Assembly (NCBI RefSeq): GCF_000757845.1
Contig: NZ_CP007753.1
Location: 682,001 to 746,000 of the forward strand
Reading direction: 5' to 3'
Length of the DNA stretch: 64,000 nt
From: Prochlorococcus sp. MIT 0604
GTDB lineage: Bacteria; Cyanobacteriota; Cyanobacteriia; PCC-6307; Cyanobiaceae
Below are positions 24,125 through 33,576 of the stretch, one piece after another (the stretch's first letter is position 1; the number at the start of each line of letters is the position of its first letter). A program made the translations under genes and the position numbers. The notes beneath the pieces are model-generated. The model was given only the letters and a program-made list of their open reading frames with translations, searched no databases and was not told the origin of the DNA.

Positions 24125-24255
24125 TTTTTAATTGCAACATTAATTTTAGTAAGGATTTAATATTCAAATTAAGTAAAAAGAATATTATTCTTGACTAAGA
24201 ATAAACAATGATCCAATGTTGTGCATTAAAAAATAAAATAATTACCCTAAGAAAT

Positions 24256-24624
24256 TCATATTAATCCAGATTCTTTAAGAATATTAATTTTATTTGCTAA
24301 TTCAATATCTGCAGATGATATTGAGCGATCTGCTGTTTTGTGAGCAGAAACTGTGTAACCACTGTCATCAACAAATTCATCTTCAGCATCTTTTAAGTGG
24401 TTATTCTCATTTTGAAAATCTTTATAATTATTTGACTTGTATATATTTGATTTTGTGTTGTTGCTATAACCAAAATTCGCAATACCTCTGGCATCTAATG
24501 CTTCTTCAACTAATATTCCAACTACTTTAGATCTACTTATTGATTCGCTATTGGATATTTCATCAATGATTTCAAGTACTCTTTTTCTTGGAAGATATCC
24601 TATTCTTTTAACTTTATTTTCCAT
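24256..24624 (-). CDS. Possible ribbon-helix-helix-like protein
   Basis: 122 residues. The N-terminus (YLPRKRVLEIIDEISNSESI, then SRSKVVGILVEEALDARG) has the strand-helix-turn-helix layout of CopG/RHH regulators. A low-complexity Asn-rich linker and a C-terminal helix (DIELANKINILKESGLI) follow. If correct, it would bind DNA as a dimer. Only about 50 residues support the call. Confidence 0.5.
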   Translation of the reverse strand: MENKVKRIGYLPRKRVLEIIDEISNSESISRSKVVGILVEEALDARGIANFGYSNNTKSNIYKSNNYKDFQNENNHLKDAEDEFVDDSGYTVSAHKTADRSISSADIELANKINILKESGLI

Positions 24625-24849
24625 GATTATTTACATATGTCGATATTGTAACACTTCTGTCAAATGAAAGCATATTTTGATTGATAATCCTATTTGTATA
24701 TTTTAAAAATGCGATTAATGTATAATTTTAGAGCACTAATAGAAAGTTATTTCTTAAATATTAATGAGGATAGTTTTATATGCTTCCTCTATTAAATCTT
24801 TCAGATTGAAATTATTTCTGAAATTTTCTTAATTTAAAATCTAAATATT

Positions 24850-25053
24850 ATGAAAGATAAACTATATAACAATGCTGATAGCTTTGCAATGTCATTTGAT
24901 GAGGAATGGGAGAATATTGATTGTGATGATTTCCGATTAAAGATGGATAAGGTATTTGAAGTTTTATCAGAACACCCTTTTTTAATCTCTAATCCAGAAA
25001 ATGCAAAAAAATTGGCGGAATTTAGGATATTTTCATTAAAAAAATTTCAATAA
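24850..25053 (+). CDS. Small acidic hypothetical protein
   Basis: 67 residues, acidic, with FDEEWENIDCDDFRLKMDKV and a basic end. No membrane segment. The 225 bases upstream hold no gene except a possible 28-codon frame at 24711-24797, which I do not count. No family is recognised. Confidence 0.5.
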   Translation: MKDKLYNNADSFAMSFDEEWENIDCDDFRLKMDKVFEVLSEHPFLISNPENAKKLAEFRIFSLKKFQ

Positions 25054-25108
25054 TTATTTATAAAATTTTGAAATTAATTATTTAAATTTAATTTTCATTA
25101 CTTAAGAT

Positions 25109-25282
25109 TTAAACAGTTGGCGAATTAAAAAATCCCTTGCTATATAAAAATATTATTATGCCAATTATTGGACCTATTCCAAATACAAAAAGGACTAATT
25201 TTGCCGAATTTTTTGTTTGGCCTAATTTCTGATCATTTACATTTGATTTAGGTTGAAATTTTTTTGATTTTTTCTTTATCAT
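25109..25282 (-). CDS. 57-residue membrane protein
   Basis: The ATG at 25282 is preferred over an ATG 23 codons upstream, because the extension is Ser/Thr/Asn-rich and the shorter form starts with the basic run expected before a helix (IKKKSKKFQPK). One hydrophobic helix (LVLFVFGIGPIIGIIIFLY) ends in SKGFFNSPTV. The Gly-Pro helix is a notable feature. Function unknown. Confidence 0.55.
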   Translation of the reverse strand: MIKKKSKKFQPKSNVNDQKLGQTKNSAKLVLFVFGIGPIIGIIIFLYSKGFFNSPTV

Positions 25283-25416
25283 GAATGATATATTACTACA
25301 TCCCAACTTTAAAAGATTTTGACTTGTTGTTGAGTTTGTAATAATTTTCAATTAACAAAATTAAAATGTAAGTCAAAAAAGACTGTGATGTATAATATAA
25401 AGAATATAAAGCAAAT

Positions 25417-25614
25417 ATGAGTGCAACTAAGAGAGAGGAAGTATGTTCTCACCTCAGGTATATAAGGTTAGAGCTTAGAGAGATGCATCAAATGCTTATC
25501 AAAGAAGATTTGATGCCAGATCTTAATGAAGCAAAGGAAGTGCATGCACAACTAGATGCTTTATTGGATTTATTATCAGAAAAAAGAGTAAAGAAGATAA
25601 AAAGTCAATTTTAA
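25417..25614 (+). CDS. Small helical hypothetical protein
   Basis: 65 residues, a charged helical protein (SHLRYIRLELREMHQMLIKE, then HAQLDALLDLLSEKR). It resembles short coiled-coil proteins; the gene at 25638 opposite has a similar Leu pattern. No family is recognised. Confidence 0.55.
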   Translation: MSATKREEVCSHLRYIRLELREMHQMLIKEDLMPDLNEAKEVHAQLDALLDLLSEKRVKKIKSQF

Positions 25615-25637
25615 AACTTTTGTTAAATTGAATATAT

Positions 25638-25832
25638 TCAAAAATAATTTGTGGCCGATTCTATCTTTTTTCGATTATCGTGCATTTGTTCTAATTTATT
25701 GTAGATTTCTTTAATTTGTAATTGTATTAGATCGGTTGAATTTATATTGCTTAACGCATCTAATGCCGATAGAAGGCTTTCCTTTGCTTCAATTAAATGT
25801 CTACATTCTTTACTGCCTGCTTCGTATGACAT
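25638..25832 (-). CDS. Small helical hypothetical protein
   Basis: 64 residues, helical, with CRHLIEAKESLLSALDALSN and EIYNKLEQMHDNRKK. No membrane segment. Convergent with 25417. The Leu spacing suggests a helical hairpin or coiled coil. Not recognised. Confidence 0.55.
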   Translation of the reverse strand: MSYEAGSKECRHLIEAKESLLSALDALSNINSTDLIQLQIKEIYNKLEQMHDNRKKIESATNYF

Positions 25833-25974
25833 AGTAGTTTAACTAAAATATAATTATCACAAATATATTAAAAATTCTTCAGTATTGCTTGATACTCTTA
25901 TCAAATAAACGCTTATTATTGTAATTTTCAATACAGAACAAGTAACTAACTTTACTAAAATTTAATAAAAACTT

Positions 25975-26157
25975 ATGCAAGATAACACCAATGATTATAA
26001 ATTCTCTCTTAAATTAGCTTTAGATAATGCAAAAAAAAGAATTAATTTACTAGATAATTCAGATAAAAAGTGCGTTATGGAAGAATATAAGGAATGGATT
26101 AATGACGGTTTAAATAAGCATACAGTTTTACTATTAAGAGATGATCCAATAATCTAA
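25975..26157 (+). CDS. Small hypothetical protein
   Basis: 60 residues, helical, with KLALDNAKKRINLLDNSDKK and a C-terminal LLLRDDPII. No membrane segment. Single gene between minus-strand neighbours. Not recognised. Confidence 0.5.
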   Translation: MQDNTNDYKFSLKLALDNAKKRINLLDNSDKKCVMEEYKEWINDGLNKHTVLLLRDDPII

Positions 26158-26177
26158 AGTTGATTTAAAAATATTTT

Positions 26178-26273
26178 CTAATTCTTTGTACTAGAAGTAA
26201 CCCTAAATAAAAAATAAAGACTTACGATAAAAAAAAGTGCCAAAATTAGAGTTAATGAAGAAAAATTATGCAT
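26178..26273 (-). CDS. 31-residue membrane peptide
   Basis: The ATG at 26273 opens a 31-codon frame of one hydrophobic helix (LTLILALFFIVSLYFLF) with a basic tail (RVTSSTKN). It fits the region's tiny one-helix proteins. No Shine-Dalgarno is clear. Confidence 0.45.
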   Translation of the reverse strand: MHNFSSLTLILALFFIVSLYFLFRVTSSTKN

Positions 26274-26332
26274 ACCTTTATAAATTAAAAAATTAATTTA
26301 ACTATAGCAGTTAAATTAAATAGATCTTGTAA

Positions 26333-26461
26333 TCATTTTTCTTTAAAAAGAGAAAGAATAAAATTATCCAAATTTTCTCTTTCTAAAAATATTTTTTTGT
26401 TTTTATAGGTTTTTAATTTCTTAAAAATTAAATCAACTAATTGTTCTGATTTAAGATTCAT
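26333..26461 (-). CDS. 42-residue basic protein
   Basis: The ATG at 26461 opens a 42-codon frame (begins MNLKSEQLVDLIFKKLKTYK), helical, no membrane segment. It starts 9 bases after the lipoprotein stop on the same strand, so it is probably co-transcribed. Not recognised. Confidence 0.45.
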   Translation of the reverse strand: MNLKSEQLVDLIFKKLKTYKNKKIFLERENLDNFILSLFKEK

Positions 26462-26470
26462 ATATTAAAT

Positions 26471-26821
26471 TTATTTTTCTAATAAATAAATTTTTTCTTC
26501 ACCTATTTTATCTGGCTTAGTTATTTTACATCCTTTATCTTTTTCCATATTACAATCTTTTGTGGCAGGGACAGATTTCCAGGAACAAATTTTTTCTTGG
26601 GAATCTTCTTTTAAAATATTCCATCCATCCTCTAAGTATTTTGAAATACCATCCTCTACACAGGAAAACTTTATTTCAATTCTTTTCTTTTCTGAATTAG
26701 AAATCTCACTAATATTTTCTTCCAAATTTTTTATTGTATTCTCTTCATTGATCGATGTCCTACAAGAAGTTAAGAAAATTGCAATTAGAATTATTTTTGG
26801 AAATTGTTTCATTATTTTCAT
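26471..26821 (-). CDS. Small lipoprotein
   Basis: 116 residues. A signal peptide ends with the lipobox FLTSC, giving lipidated Cys20. The mature part is acidic with four further Cys (FSCVED, ICSW, KDCN, GCKI) that could form disulfides. The start could also be Met4. Not recognised. The plus-strand frame over it is a shadow. Confidence 0.65.
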   Translation of the reverse strand: MKIMKQFPKIILIAIFLTSCRTSINEENTIKNLEENISEISNSEKKRIEIKFSCVEDGISKYLEDGWNILKEDSQEKICSWKSVPATKDCNMEKDKGCKITKPDKIGEEKIYLLEK

Positions 26822-26861
26822 TTTTTTACTTTTGATGATTCCAGATCATTTGAATTATAGT

Positions 26862-27038
26862 TTATTTTGATTCTATTAATTTTAGTAGTTTATCCATTTT
26901 ATTCATCAATTCTTTTACATCATCTGGCTTAGGTAATATTAATTCTTCAGTAACTTCTAACTGCATTTTCTTTAAGTTTTGCCTCAAATCTTTTAAATGC
27001 ATTTTTACGTTTTCTTTCTTTAGTTCTATATCAGTCAT
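26862..27038 (-). CDS. 58-residue helical protein
   Basis: The ATG at 27038 opens a 58-codon frame, charged and Leu-rich (MHLKDLRQNLKKMQLEVTEE, then VKELMNKMDKLLKLIE), likely a helical hairpin or coiled coil. It lies upstream of the lipoprotein gene, 40 bases away. Not recognised. Confidence 0.5.
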   Translation of the reverse strand: MTDIELKKENVKMHLKDLRQNLKKMQLEVTEELILPKPDDVKELMNKMDKLLKLIESK

Positions 27039-27118
27039 AGGATTAAAATCTAAACTTTATTTAACTTGAAATTACTATCATAATATTGGATTGGCTATTT
27101 TATAGACACTAACTAAAT

Positions 27119-27556
27119 TTAATTTTTTAAATTTTCTATTTCATAGATTTCTTCGCCACCATAACAAAAATTTGTAGATAACATTCTTATCTCCCTATTA
27201 TTAATTCCAATCGTATTTTTATTTTTAATAATATAGTTTCTAGCAATTACCTCACAATCTAATTTGTTTTTTGTATGTTTAATAACTGGATAAAAATAGG
27301 CCAATGTAGTAATTACAAAAAATAATGTTATTAATGATTTATTTTCATTTTTAATAAATTCTTTAGATTGTTTTTTGGCTTTTAATATTTTTATTAGTAA
27401 TTTATCTGGTAATCCTATTTGAACAAATAAAAACTCAACCCACCATGGAAGACCTTTATCTTTCTTTTTATTTGATTTTTCTAAATTATTCATTTTCTTG
27501 GTTTCATAGTTTTGGTTTCTAACCTCTTTAGGATTAGTTGTTTCTTTTTTACTCAT
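27119..27556 (-). CDS. Membrane protein with basic N-terminal domain
   Basis: 145 residues. A strongly basic N-terminus (about 1-35) precedes a Trp-rich segment (GLPWWVEFLFVQIGLP) that may lie in the membrane interface. A true helix follows (SLITLFFVITTLAYFYPV), then a soluble end with two Cys (LDCEVI, NFCYGG). Not recognised. Confidence 0.55.
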   Translation of the reverse strand: MSKKETTNPKEVRNQNYETKKMNNLEKSNKKKDKGLPWWVEFLFVQIGLPDKLLIKILKAKKQSKEFIKNENKSLITLFFVITTLAYFYPVIKHTKNKLDCEVIARNYIIKNKNTIGINNREIRMLSTNFCYGGEEIYEIENLKN

Positions 27557-27684
27557 ATCATCGAATGATTTTTTTGGAATGTAGAGGTTTTATTTTGATT
27601 TGAAAACTATATTTTTATTTTATAAGTTTTAATTTAATTTATCTATGAATTTGAGTATTGTTAATTTGTATTTAGAAACTTTAA

Positions 27685-27954
27685 ATGGCAAAAAAAAGAA
27701 GGAAGTTAAATAAAGATTTTGAAAAAAAAATATATTCATCAAAAAAAAATGTCGAATTAGTATTAGCAAAAATCTATGATATTGATGATGAAGACATACA
27801 AAAAGAATATATAAGTGCTTTTAACAGAGTGGTTTACTTATATGATGAATTAAAAGAAGATTATGAACGGCAAGGATTTTCCGATAATTCAGAAGAACTT
27901 CTTTCACACTATAAAAATGCTTTTAATCTTTTCGAATCAGAATTTGAAATTTAG
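27685..27954 (+). CDS. Small soluble hypothetical protein
   Basis: 89 residues. It begins very basic (AKKRRKLNKDFEKK) and ends acidic, helical throughout (ISAFNRVVYLYDELKEDYER). No membrane segment. Single gene, convergent with 27968. Not recognised. Confidence 0.55.
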   Translation: MAKKRRKLNKDFEKKIYSSKKNVELVLAKIYDIDDEDIQKEYISAFNRVVYLYDELKEDYERQGFSDNSEELLSHYKNAFNLFESEFEI

Positions 27955-27967
27955 ATTCAATTTTTAG

Positions 27968-28174
27968 TTACCGTTTGTAAGGTGAGACAGGTATTTCAAT
28001 AAGCTTTCCTTTTTGGAGATTAGATCTTTTTTCTTGTAAATCTTTTATACATGGGATTACCTTTTTCTGGTTCTTGCAATATCTTTTTATTTGGTAGTCA
28101 GTAAGTGAGAATGTTTCATTACTAAATGAAAAAAAAACCAATAAAAACAAACATGATTTTAAGCGCAATTTCAT
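27968..28174 (-). CDS. Small secreted protein
   Basis: 68 residues. A signal peptide (about 1-23, ending ETFS) precedes a basic mature part with two Cys (RYCKNQK, IPCIKD), likely a disulfide in the periplasm. Not recognised. Confidence 0.55.
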   Translation of the reverse strand: MKLRLKSCLFLLVFFSFSNETFSLTDYQIKRYCKNQKKVIPCIKDLQEKRSNLQKGKLIEIPVSPYKR

Positions 28175-28215
28175 TGTTTCTCTCCTAACTGTTTTCTAAT
28201 TGTCTTTATATTTAA

Positions 28216-28494
28216 CTACTTACTATTATAAATATCTATAATTTGTTTTAAATCATCTTTACTTAAGTCTGTTGAAATAAAAACTTCTTGGGCTGTTTTA
28301 CCCTTTCTTGCTATTGCTTTATACCCATTTATTGTTTTTACTGACAATCTAATTATCAATTTAGAAGATCTTCCCCTCACTCTTGATATCGCAGCAGGAG
28401 TTATTGTCTTGATATTTATGTTTAGCGCTAACTTCTGGAGTATTGGAATTAGACCTTCTATATTCGTACTATGATTTAAGACTAATCTACCCAA
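28216..28494 (-). CDS. DUF2103 family protein
   Basis: 92 residues. RLVLNHSTNIEGLIPILQKL, the TITPAAISRVRG segment and GYKAIARKGKTAQEVFI match DUF2103, a cyanobacterial and archaeal family described as possible metal-binding. The conserved HST and RKGxTAQEVF elements are present. Divergent from petN, with a 116-base promoter gap. Confidence 0.8.
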   Translation of the reverse strand: MGRLVLNHSTNIEGLIPILQKLALNINIKTITPAAISRVRGRSSKLIIRLSVKTINGYKAIARKGKTAQEVFISTDLSKDDLKQIIDIYNSK

Positions 28495-28610
28495 TTTAAT
28501 TTTTAATTCATTCTATTGAGAAAATTTTGTTTCTGAGAAATTAACTTTAGCTTTAAAATAATAAAAAATTTTTGAAGTTCTGTTATATTTGTTAAAGCGA
28601 TTCAAATCTA

Positions 28611-28712
28611 ATGATCTTTCAAATAGGTTGGGCAGCATTGGCTGCAATTTTTACTTTTTCAATTGCCATGGTTGTTTGGGGAAGAAATGGTGACGGATCT
28701 ATTGATATATGA
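28611..28712 (+). CDS. petN: Cytochrome b6f complex subunit VIII (PetN)
   Basis: 33 residues. [20 protein letters not shown] followed by [11 protein letters not shown] is a clear PetN. This single-helix subunit is needed for assembly and stability of the cytochrome b6f complex in thylakoids. The stop TGA overlaps the ATG of the next gene (ATGA). Confidence 0.92.
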
Positions 28713-28849
28713 TTTCATTTTTAACTTATGAAGTCTATATAAATAAATTCCTTATCTTAACATCATTTGTTTTACTATTACTTATAACTTTCGCTGTAAT
28801 TTATATATCCTATGTCTCTTGGAAGGATAAAAAAAGATTAAAAAAATAG
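28709..28849 (+). CDS. 46-residue membrane protein coupled to petN
   Basis: The start ATG overlaps the petN stop (ATGA). The product has one hydrophobic helix ([20 protein letters not shown]) and a basic end (WKDKKRLKK). Translational coupling to petN implies made-together expression in the thylakoid membrane. No family is recognised; a role with b6f is only inference. Confidence 0.6.
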
Positions 28850-28852
28850 ACA

Positions 28853-29461
28853 TTATTTTTGTTCTTTTTTCTTATTCTTGATTTTGAGCTCTTCAATTAA
28901 TTCTTTTGCTTGTTCCATTTTTGATATGCTACTTTTGTAAATACCAATATCTTTTTCTGCTTTATTAGTAGATAAGCTTAACTTCTCAAAAATATCAGAG
29001 GTCATCTTATTTATATCTGATTCATTTTTCTCTTTTACATCTTGGGAATTTGAAATTAATATATATATGCCTAAGTTCAATATCCTTGAAGGATAGAGTT
29101 CAATATTGCTTTTTTCTTTTAATAATTTCAAAATATCTTTAGATGTTTTATCGTGAAATTCCTTTTGTGATTTTTGAGATATTTCATTAATTTCCTTTGC
29201 TTCAAAATTTGTAGAACTACATAGAGATTCAAAAAGAAGATCCAAATGTTTCTCAGGTTTATATCCTTTCATTAATTCTTTGAATGTTTCAGTGAGACCA
29301 ATACAAAAGAGATAATCTTGAGTAAATTCATTTTGATGATTTAGAAGATTTAGTTCGACAAGCATTTCATCAACTATTCTTTTATATAAACCCGGAATAA
29401 CGTAAGGAAATTTTTCATGAAATAACTTTTTGCTATCTGAGACAGTCAATTTTTCTTTCAA
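28853..29461 (-). CDS. thf1: Thf1/Psb29 thylakoid formation protein
   Basis: 202 residues. TVSDSKKLFHEKFPYVIPGL and YKRIVDEMLVELNLL match the Psb29/Thf1 opening (TVSDTKxxFYxxxxRPIxxxYRRVVxELxVExHLL). A long Lys/Glu-rich helical C-terminus follows. Thf1 acts in photosystem II biogenesis and interacts with FtsH proteases; ftsH is nearby here (30127-32040). The 3' end is 4 bases from the convergent gene at 28849, and it diverges from clpP. Confidence 0.88.
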   Translation of the reverse strand: MKEKLTVSDSKKLFHEKFPYVIPGLYKRIVDEMLVELNLLNHQNEFTQDYLFCIGLTETFKELMKGYKPEKHLDLLFESLCSSTNFEAKEINEISQKSQKEFHDKTSKDILKLLKEKSNIELYPSRILNLGIYILISNSQDVKEKNESDINKMTSDIFEKLSLSTNKAEKDIGIYKSSISKMEQAKELIEELKIKNKKKEQK

Positions 29462-29542
29462 TTTTTTTATATGTAAACCTTAATAAGGTTAGCGTATGTT
29501 GACTCAATATCGTTAATATCTAATAAACAGATAAATATTATT

Positions 29543-30130
29543 ATGATCCCTTTAGTTTTAGAAGAGTCTGGCGGTAGTGAAAGAGTCTTTGATATTTATT
29601 CGAGATTATTAAGAGAAAGAATAATCTTTTTAGGAGAACAAGTTACTAGTGAAACTGCTAATAGAATTGTTGCGCAATTATTATTCCTTGAAGCAGAGGA
29701 CCCAGACAAGGATATCTATATGTATATAAATTCTCCAGGAGGATCTGTCTATGATGGGTTGGGGATCTTTGACACAATGCAGCATGTTAAGCCTGACATA
29801 CATACAGTTTGTGTAGGTTTGGCAGCTAGTATGGGCGCTTTTTTGCTTGCAGCAGGTACTAAAGGTAAAAGAAGCAGCCTTAGACATTCAAGAATAATGA
29901 TTCATCAGCCTCTTGGAGGTGCTAGAGGGCAAGCCAGTGACATAAGAATTCAAGCAGATGAAATTTTGTTCTTAAAAGAACGTCTTAATACTGAATTATC
30001 AGAACGAACTGGAAAGGATTATGAAACTATCAAAGAAGATACTGATAGAGATTTTTATATGTCTCCAAACGAAGCTGTAGAGTATGGATTAATTGATTTG
30101 GTATTAGATAAGAAACCAATTAAAGTTTAA
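29543..30130 (+). CDS. clpP: ATP-dependent Clp protease proteolytic subunit
   Basis: 195 residues. Catalytic Ser96 (in GLAASMGAF), His121 (in MIHQPLGG) and a C-terminal Asp in TDRDFYMS make this an active ClpP rather than the inactive ClpR. It degrades unfolded and tagged proteins with ClpC/ClpX. It diverges from thf1, and its stop overlaps the convergent ftsH end by 4 bases. Cyanobacteria have several clpP paralogues; I do not assign a number. Confidence 0.93.
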   Translation: MIPLVLEESGGSERVFDIYSRLLRERIIFLGEQVTSETANRIVAQLLFLEAEDPDKDIYMYINSPGGSVYDGLGIFDTMQHVKPDIHTVCVGLAASMGAFLLAAGTKGKRSSLRHSRIMIHQPLGGARGQASDIRIQADEILFLKERLNTELSERTGKDYETIKEDTDRDFYMSPNEAVEYGLIDLVLDKKPIKV

Positions 30131-32040
30131 CTTAATAGCTGAGGTGTTCGATCTTTTTCCGGAATTTTGACGTACTTGGAAAGAATATTTACAAATTCTT
30201 CACCGTCTAATGTTTCTTTTTCTATAAGTAAATCTACAATTTTATCCATAGCTTCTCTATTCTTACTGACTATAGCGTAAGTTTCTTTATAACATTCCTT
30301 TACCATTACTCTTACACTTTCATCTATTTGTTTAGAAATTGAATCGGAAACTTCACTTCTGGTCATTAAATCTCTACCAACAAAAACTTCTTGATTACCG
30401 CTTTCTAAAGCTATGGGTCCTAAATTACTCATCCCAAATCTTGTAACCATTTGTCGAGCCATAGAAGCAACTTGTTGGAAATCACCTCCCGCTCCTGTTG
30501 TAATCTCACCTTTTCCAAAAACTACATCCTCTGCAGCTCTTCCTCCTAAAGCACCCATTATTCTAGCTTTTAGTTGAGCCCTACTAACAAGGGTTTGTTC
30601 ATCGTCTGGAGTAAACCAAGTTAATCCTTTAGCCTGACCTCTTGGAATAACTGTCACTTTTTGAACAGGATCATGTGCTTTTACTAGTGAACCTATTAGG
30701 GCATGACCAACTTCATGATAAGCAATTAATCTCTTGCTTCTACCATCTGTTAATGGAGAACCTTCCATCCCTGCTACTATCCGATCTACAGAGTCATCAA
30801 TTTCTGAAATACTGATAGAGTCTTTTCTTCTCCTAGCGGTTAGGATGGCAGCCTCATTTAATAAATTTGCTAAATCTGCTCCAGTAAAACCTGGTGTTCT
30901 TCTTGCAATGCTTTCGAGTGTTAAATCTTGTTGAAGTTTCTTATTCCTAGCATGAACTTCCAATATTGATAGTCTGCCTTTGATATCAGGCGCGTCTACA
31001 GTTACCTGTCTATCGAATCTGCCAGGTCTCATTAAAGCTGAGTCTAGGACATCGGGTCTATTTGTGGCAGCAATTATTATTATGCCACTATTACCTTCAA
31101 AACCATCCATTTCAGTAAGCAATTGGTTCAGAGTTTGTTCTCTCTCATCATTACCTCCACCAATACCAGCACCTCTTTGCCTTCCGACAGCATCTATTTC
31201 ATCAATAAAAATTAAACAAGGACTATTCTCTTTAGCTCTTTTAAAAAGATCTCTTACTCTACTAGCTCCAACACCAACGAACATTTCAACAAATTCAGAA
31301 CCTGATAAAGAGAAAAATGGTACACCTGCTTCCCCTGCAATTGCTTTGGCTAAAAGGGTTTTACCAGTACCAGGAGGTCCTACCAGTAGAACACCTTTGG
31401 GAATCCTTGCTCCTACAGAAGTGAATTTTTCTGGTTTTTTTAGAAAAGTGACAACCTCTTGTAAATCCTGTTTAGCTTCATTTACACCTGCAACATCATC
31501 GAAAACTACTCCTGTTTCAGCTTCCATTGCAAATCTTGCCTTGGTTTTTCCAAATTGCATTGCTTGCCCAGGGCCTCCTGGCATACCATTTGATCTCCTG
31601 GCTAACAAAATTAAACCTCCAATTAAAATTGCAGGAAAGAGTAAATTGCCCAAAATCCCTAACGCAGGAGGAGCTGTTTTAACTGGATGCACATCAAAAC
31701 TGATTCCCTCATTTTTTAAGATGTTTATAAGTTCTGGTGTTAAGCCTGGAAGATCTACACGTAATCTTTGTACTTTATTATCTAAATCCGAATCTATTGT
31801 CTCTATAACTGCGTTTCTACCACCCTCAAAAATATCGACAGATGTAACCCTTCCTGCATTAATGTAATCTAAAAATCTTCCGTAACTAACCCTTGCTACC
31901 GCAGAATTTCTTGGTGCAACAGTAGTCCCATTGGATTTAAGTGAATCAACATTGCTTGAAGATAAAAATTGGTAGGAGAGTGCTATTACTAAGAGTATAG
32001 GTAAAGCCCATAAAATTAATGTTTTAAATTTCTGATTCAT
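30127..32040 (-). CDS. ftsH: ATP-dependent zinc metalloprotease FtsH
   Basis: 637 residues. Two N-terminal membrane helices ([17 protein letters not shown]; about 124-145, [15 protein letters not shown]) border a lumenal domain. The AAA module with Walker [21 protein letters not shown], the SRH segment [18 protein letters not shown] and the zinc motif HEVGH follow. It removes damaged thylakoid proteins such as D1. Cyanobacteria carry several FtsH; the paralogue is not resolved. The long plus-strand frame at 30980-31867 is a shadow. Confidence 0.95.
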   Translation of the reverse strand: MNQKFKTLILWALPILLVIALSYQFLSSSNVDSLKSNGTTVAPRNSAVARVSYGRFLDYINAGRVTSVDIFEGGRNAVIETIDSDLDNKVQRLRVDLPGLTPELINILKNEGISFDVHPVKTAPPALGILGNLLFPAILIGGLILLARRSNGMPGGPGQAMQFGKTKARFAMEAETGVVFDDVAGVNEAKQDLQEVVTFLKKPEKFTSVGARIPKGVLLVGPPGTGKTLLAKAIAGEAGVPFFSLSGSEFVEMFVGVGASRVRDLFKRAKENSPCLIFIDEIDAVGRQRGAGIGGGNDEREQTLNQLLTEMDGFEGNSGIIIIAATNRPDVLDSALMRPGRFDRQVTVDAPDIKGRLSILEVHARNKKLQQDLTLESIARRTPGFTGADLANLLNEAAILTARRRKDSISISEIDDSVDRIVAGMEGSPLTDGRSKRLIAYHEVGHALIGSLVKAHDPVQKVTVIPRGQAKGLTWFTPDDEQTLVSRAQLKARIMGALGGRAAEDVVFGKGEITTGAGGDFQQVASMARQMVTRFGMSNLGPIALESGNQEVFVGRDLMTRSEVSDSISKQIDESVRVMVKECYKETYAIVSKNREAMDKIVDLLIEKETLDGEEFVNILSKYVKIPEKDRTPQLLS

Positions 32041-32147
32041 TAATTTGTATCAAGTTAATTATACGATTCTAGAATGAATCAGTGCATTTCGTTGATATTT
32101 TCTCCAACTTTATGCTTATACTACTTTTGAATGTATCTAATTTATAA

Positions 32148-32357
32148 ATGAAATTTGAGATCAATGATAAGGTTAAGTTGATTGCGCCAGTCTCTTACTT
32201 AAAGACCTCAGATAATATGCCAATGTTAAGACCACCTGATCTAGTTGCAATTGATGAAATTGGAGAAATCCTCTCAATCAAATCCCCAGATACTGTTGAA
32301 GTAAAGTTTAGAAGAGGTTCGTTTTTAATCGATATTGATAATATTGAGAAAAACTAA
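32148..32357 (+). CDS. sipA: SipA-like regulator (DUF3148)
   Basis: 69 residues. INDKVKLIAPVSYLKTSDNM and PMLRPPDLVAIDEIGEI followed by FRRGSFLID match SipA, the small SH3-like cyanobacterial protein that binds the histidine kinase NblS and affects its signalling. It diverges from ftsH and starts 107 bases away. Its end lies 1 base from the convergent M16 gene. The call rests on the PxYLKTxDxMPMLRPPD signature. Confidence 0.8.
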   Translation: MKFEINDKVKLIAPVSYLKTSDNMPMLRPPDLVAIDEIGEILSIKSPDTVEVKFRRGSFLIDIDNIEKN

Positions 32358-32358
32358 A

Positions 32359-33576
32359 TTAAAAGTTTTTATTCCACCTATTAGATATTTCTAAACATAT
32401 TTTTTCATTACCTGAAATACTCAGAAAGGGGTTTGAAAAATACTTTTTAGTTAATTTGAGAATATCTAATGAAGATATTTCATTTATTTTTGAATTTAAA
32501 TCTATCTCGGAAATTGGTGAAATACCATAGCTAATTAATTGTATCTTTCTCTGTAAAATTTCATCTAGTGATTGATTCCCTAAGAGAAAAGAACCTTTTA
32601 GTTTTTCTTTTGCTAAAAGCATTTCAGCATCAATCAAAGGATTTAAAAGTAAATCTTTCCATAAAGTTGATAAAAGTTCAAAAGCAAAAAGGGCTTTTTT
32701 ATTTGATACTGACAAATAAACTAAAAATGGAGCATTCTCGCTCCTAACTGGATAATAAACACCTAAATCGTAAGTGATTCCATTTTTTTCTCTAAAAAGT
32801 TTAAATAAAGCAGCGCTCATTCCATAAGATAAATATGATTCCAAAACCTTAAGAGGCAAATATTCAATACTTCTACGAGAGCAAGTTTGGTTACCCAACA
32901 TGATTATCGTTTGATTTGAATCATTATTATTGAAATCAAATCTTTTGTTAGGACTTAAATCTTGATTTATAGGTCTTAATTTTTCTTCTATAGGTTTTTT
33001 TTCTAATGTTTCTATAGTTACACCATTTATTTCTAAATTATTTGAAATTAAATACTTATCTCGACTTTTAAAATTTTTAAACTCAAGCAAAACATCTTCA
33101 TAGGTAATCTTTGAGACATCATTTGCATTGCCATTTGTACTAAAGGCATAAGGATGATTTGAGTAAACAATTCTTCTCCATTTTTCAAAACAGATATTAA
33201 ATGGATTCTCTTTGTCTTTTTTTATAAAATTAATTGAGGATTTTTTTACTTTTTGAAATTCAGTTTCTAGAAGAGTTGGTTTATTAATTATTAAATCTAA
33301 TAAAGGTAATAATTTGCTGAAATGTTCATTTAGGGATTTAATGCTTATTGAAATACCATCTTCAAATACTTCTTGATTTAATTCTGCTCCATAGGACGCA
33401 ATATACTCCGAAAGAGTGAAATTGTTAAACCCCTCACATCCTCTGGTAAGTAATGAACTGAGGATCTTGTTTATTCCTTTTTTGCCAACACTATCAAAAT
33501 TACTGCCTCCTTTAATCCAAATTGAAGCAGTTGAAAAATTCCTTTTTTTACTTTTTAAAAAATATCTTTTTAACAT
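32359..33576 (-). CDS. M16 peptidase-like, non-catalytic partner
   Basis: 405 residues. M16 fold with the C-terminal substrate-binding R/Y region (FREKNGITYDLGVYY), but the zinc HXXEH motif is absent from the N-terminal part. In two-subunit M16 peptidases one chain is inactive and completes the substrate chamber. It starts at the last base of the catalytic gene (1-base overlap), so both are made together. Confidence 0.85.
   Translation of the reverse strand: MLKRYFLKSKKRNFSTASIWIKGGSNFDSVGKKGINKILSSLLTRGCEGFNNFTLSEYIASYGAELNQEVFEDGISISIKSLNEHFSKLLPLLDLIINKPTLLETEFQKVKKSSINFIKKDKENPFNICFEKWRRIVYSNHPYAFSTNGNANDVSKITYEDVLLEFKNFKSRDKYLISNNLEINGVTIETLEKKPIEEKLRPINQDLSPNKRFDFNNNDSNQTIIMLGNQTCSRRSIEYLPLKVLESYLSYGMSAALFKLFREKNGITYDLGVYYPVRSENAPFLVYLSVSNKKALFAFELLSTLWKDLLLNPLIDAEMLLAKEKLKGSFLLGNQSLDEILQRKIQLISYGISPISEIDLNSKINEISSLDILKLTKKYFSNPFLSISGNEKICLEISNRWNKNF

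Noticed and set aside
24711-24797. 28-codon plus-strand frame starting MRLMYNF
   Set aside because: No ribosome site, odd composition and no membrane helix; likely chance in AT-rich DNA.
30980-31867. 295-codon plus-strand frame inside ftsH
   Set aside because: It is the reverse-complement shadow of ftsH, which has all AAA protease motifs; the frame is Ser/Pro/Thr-rich without any domain.
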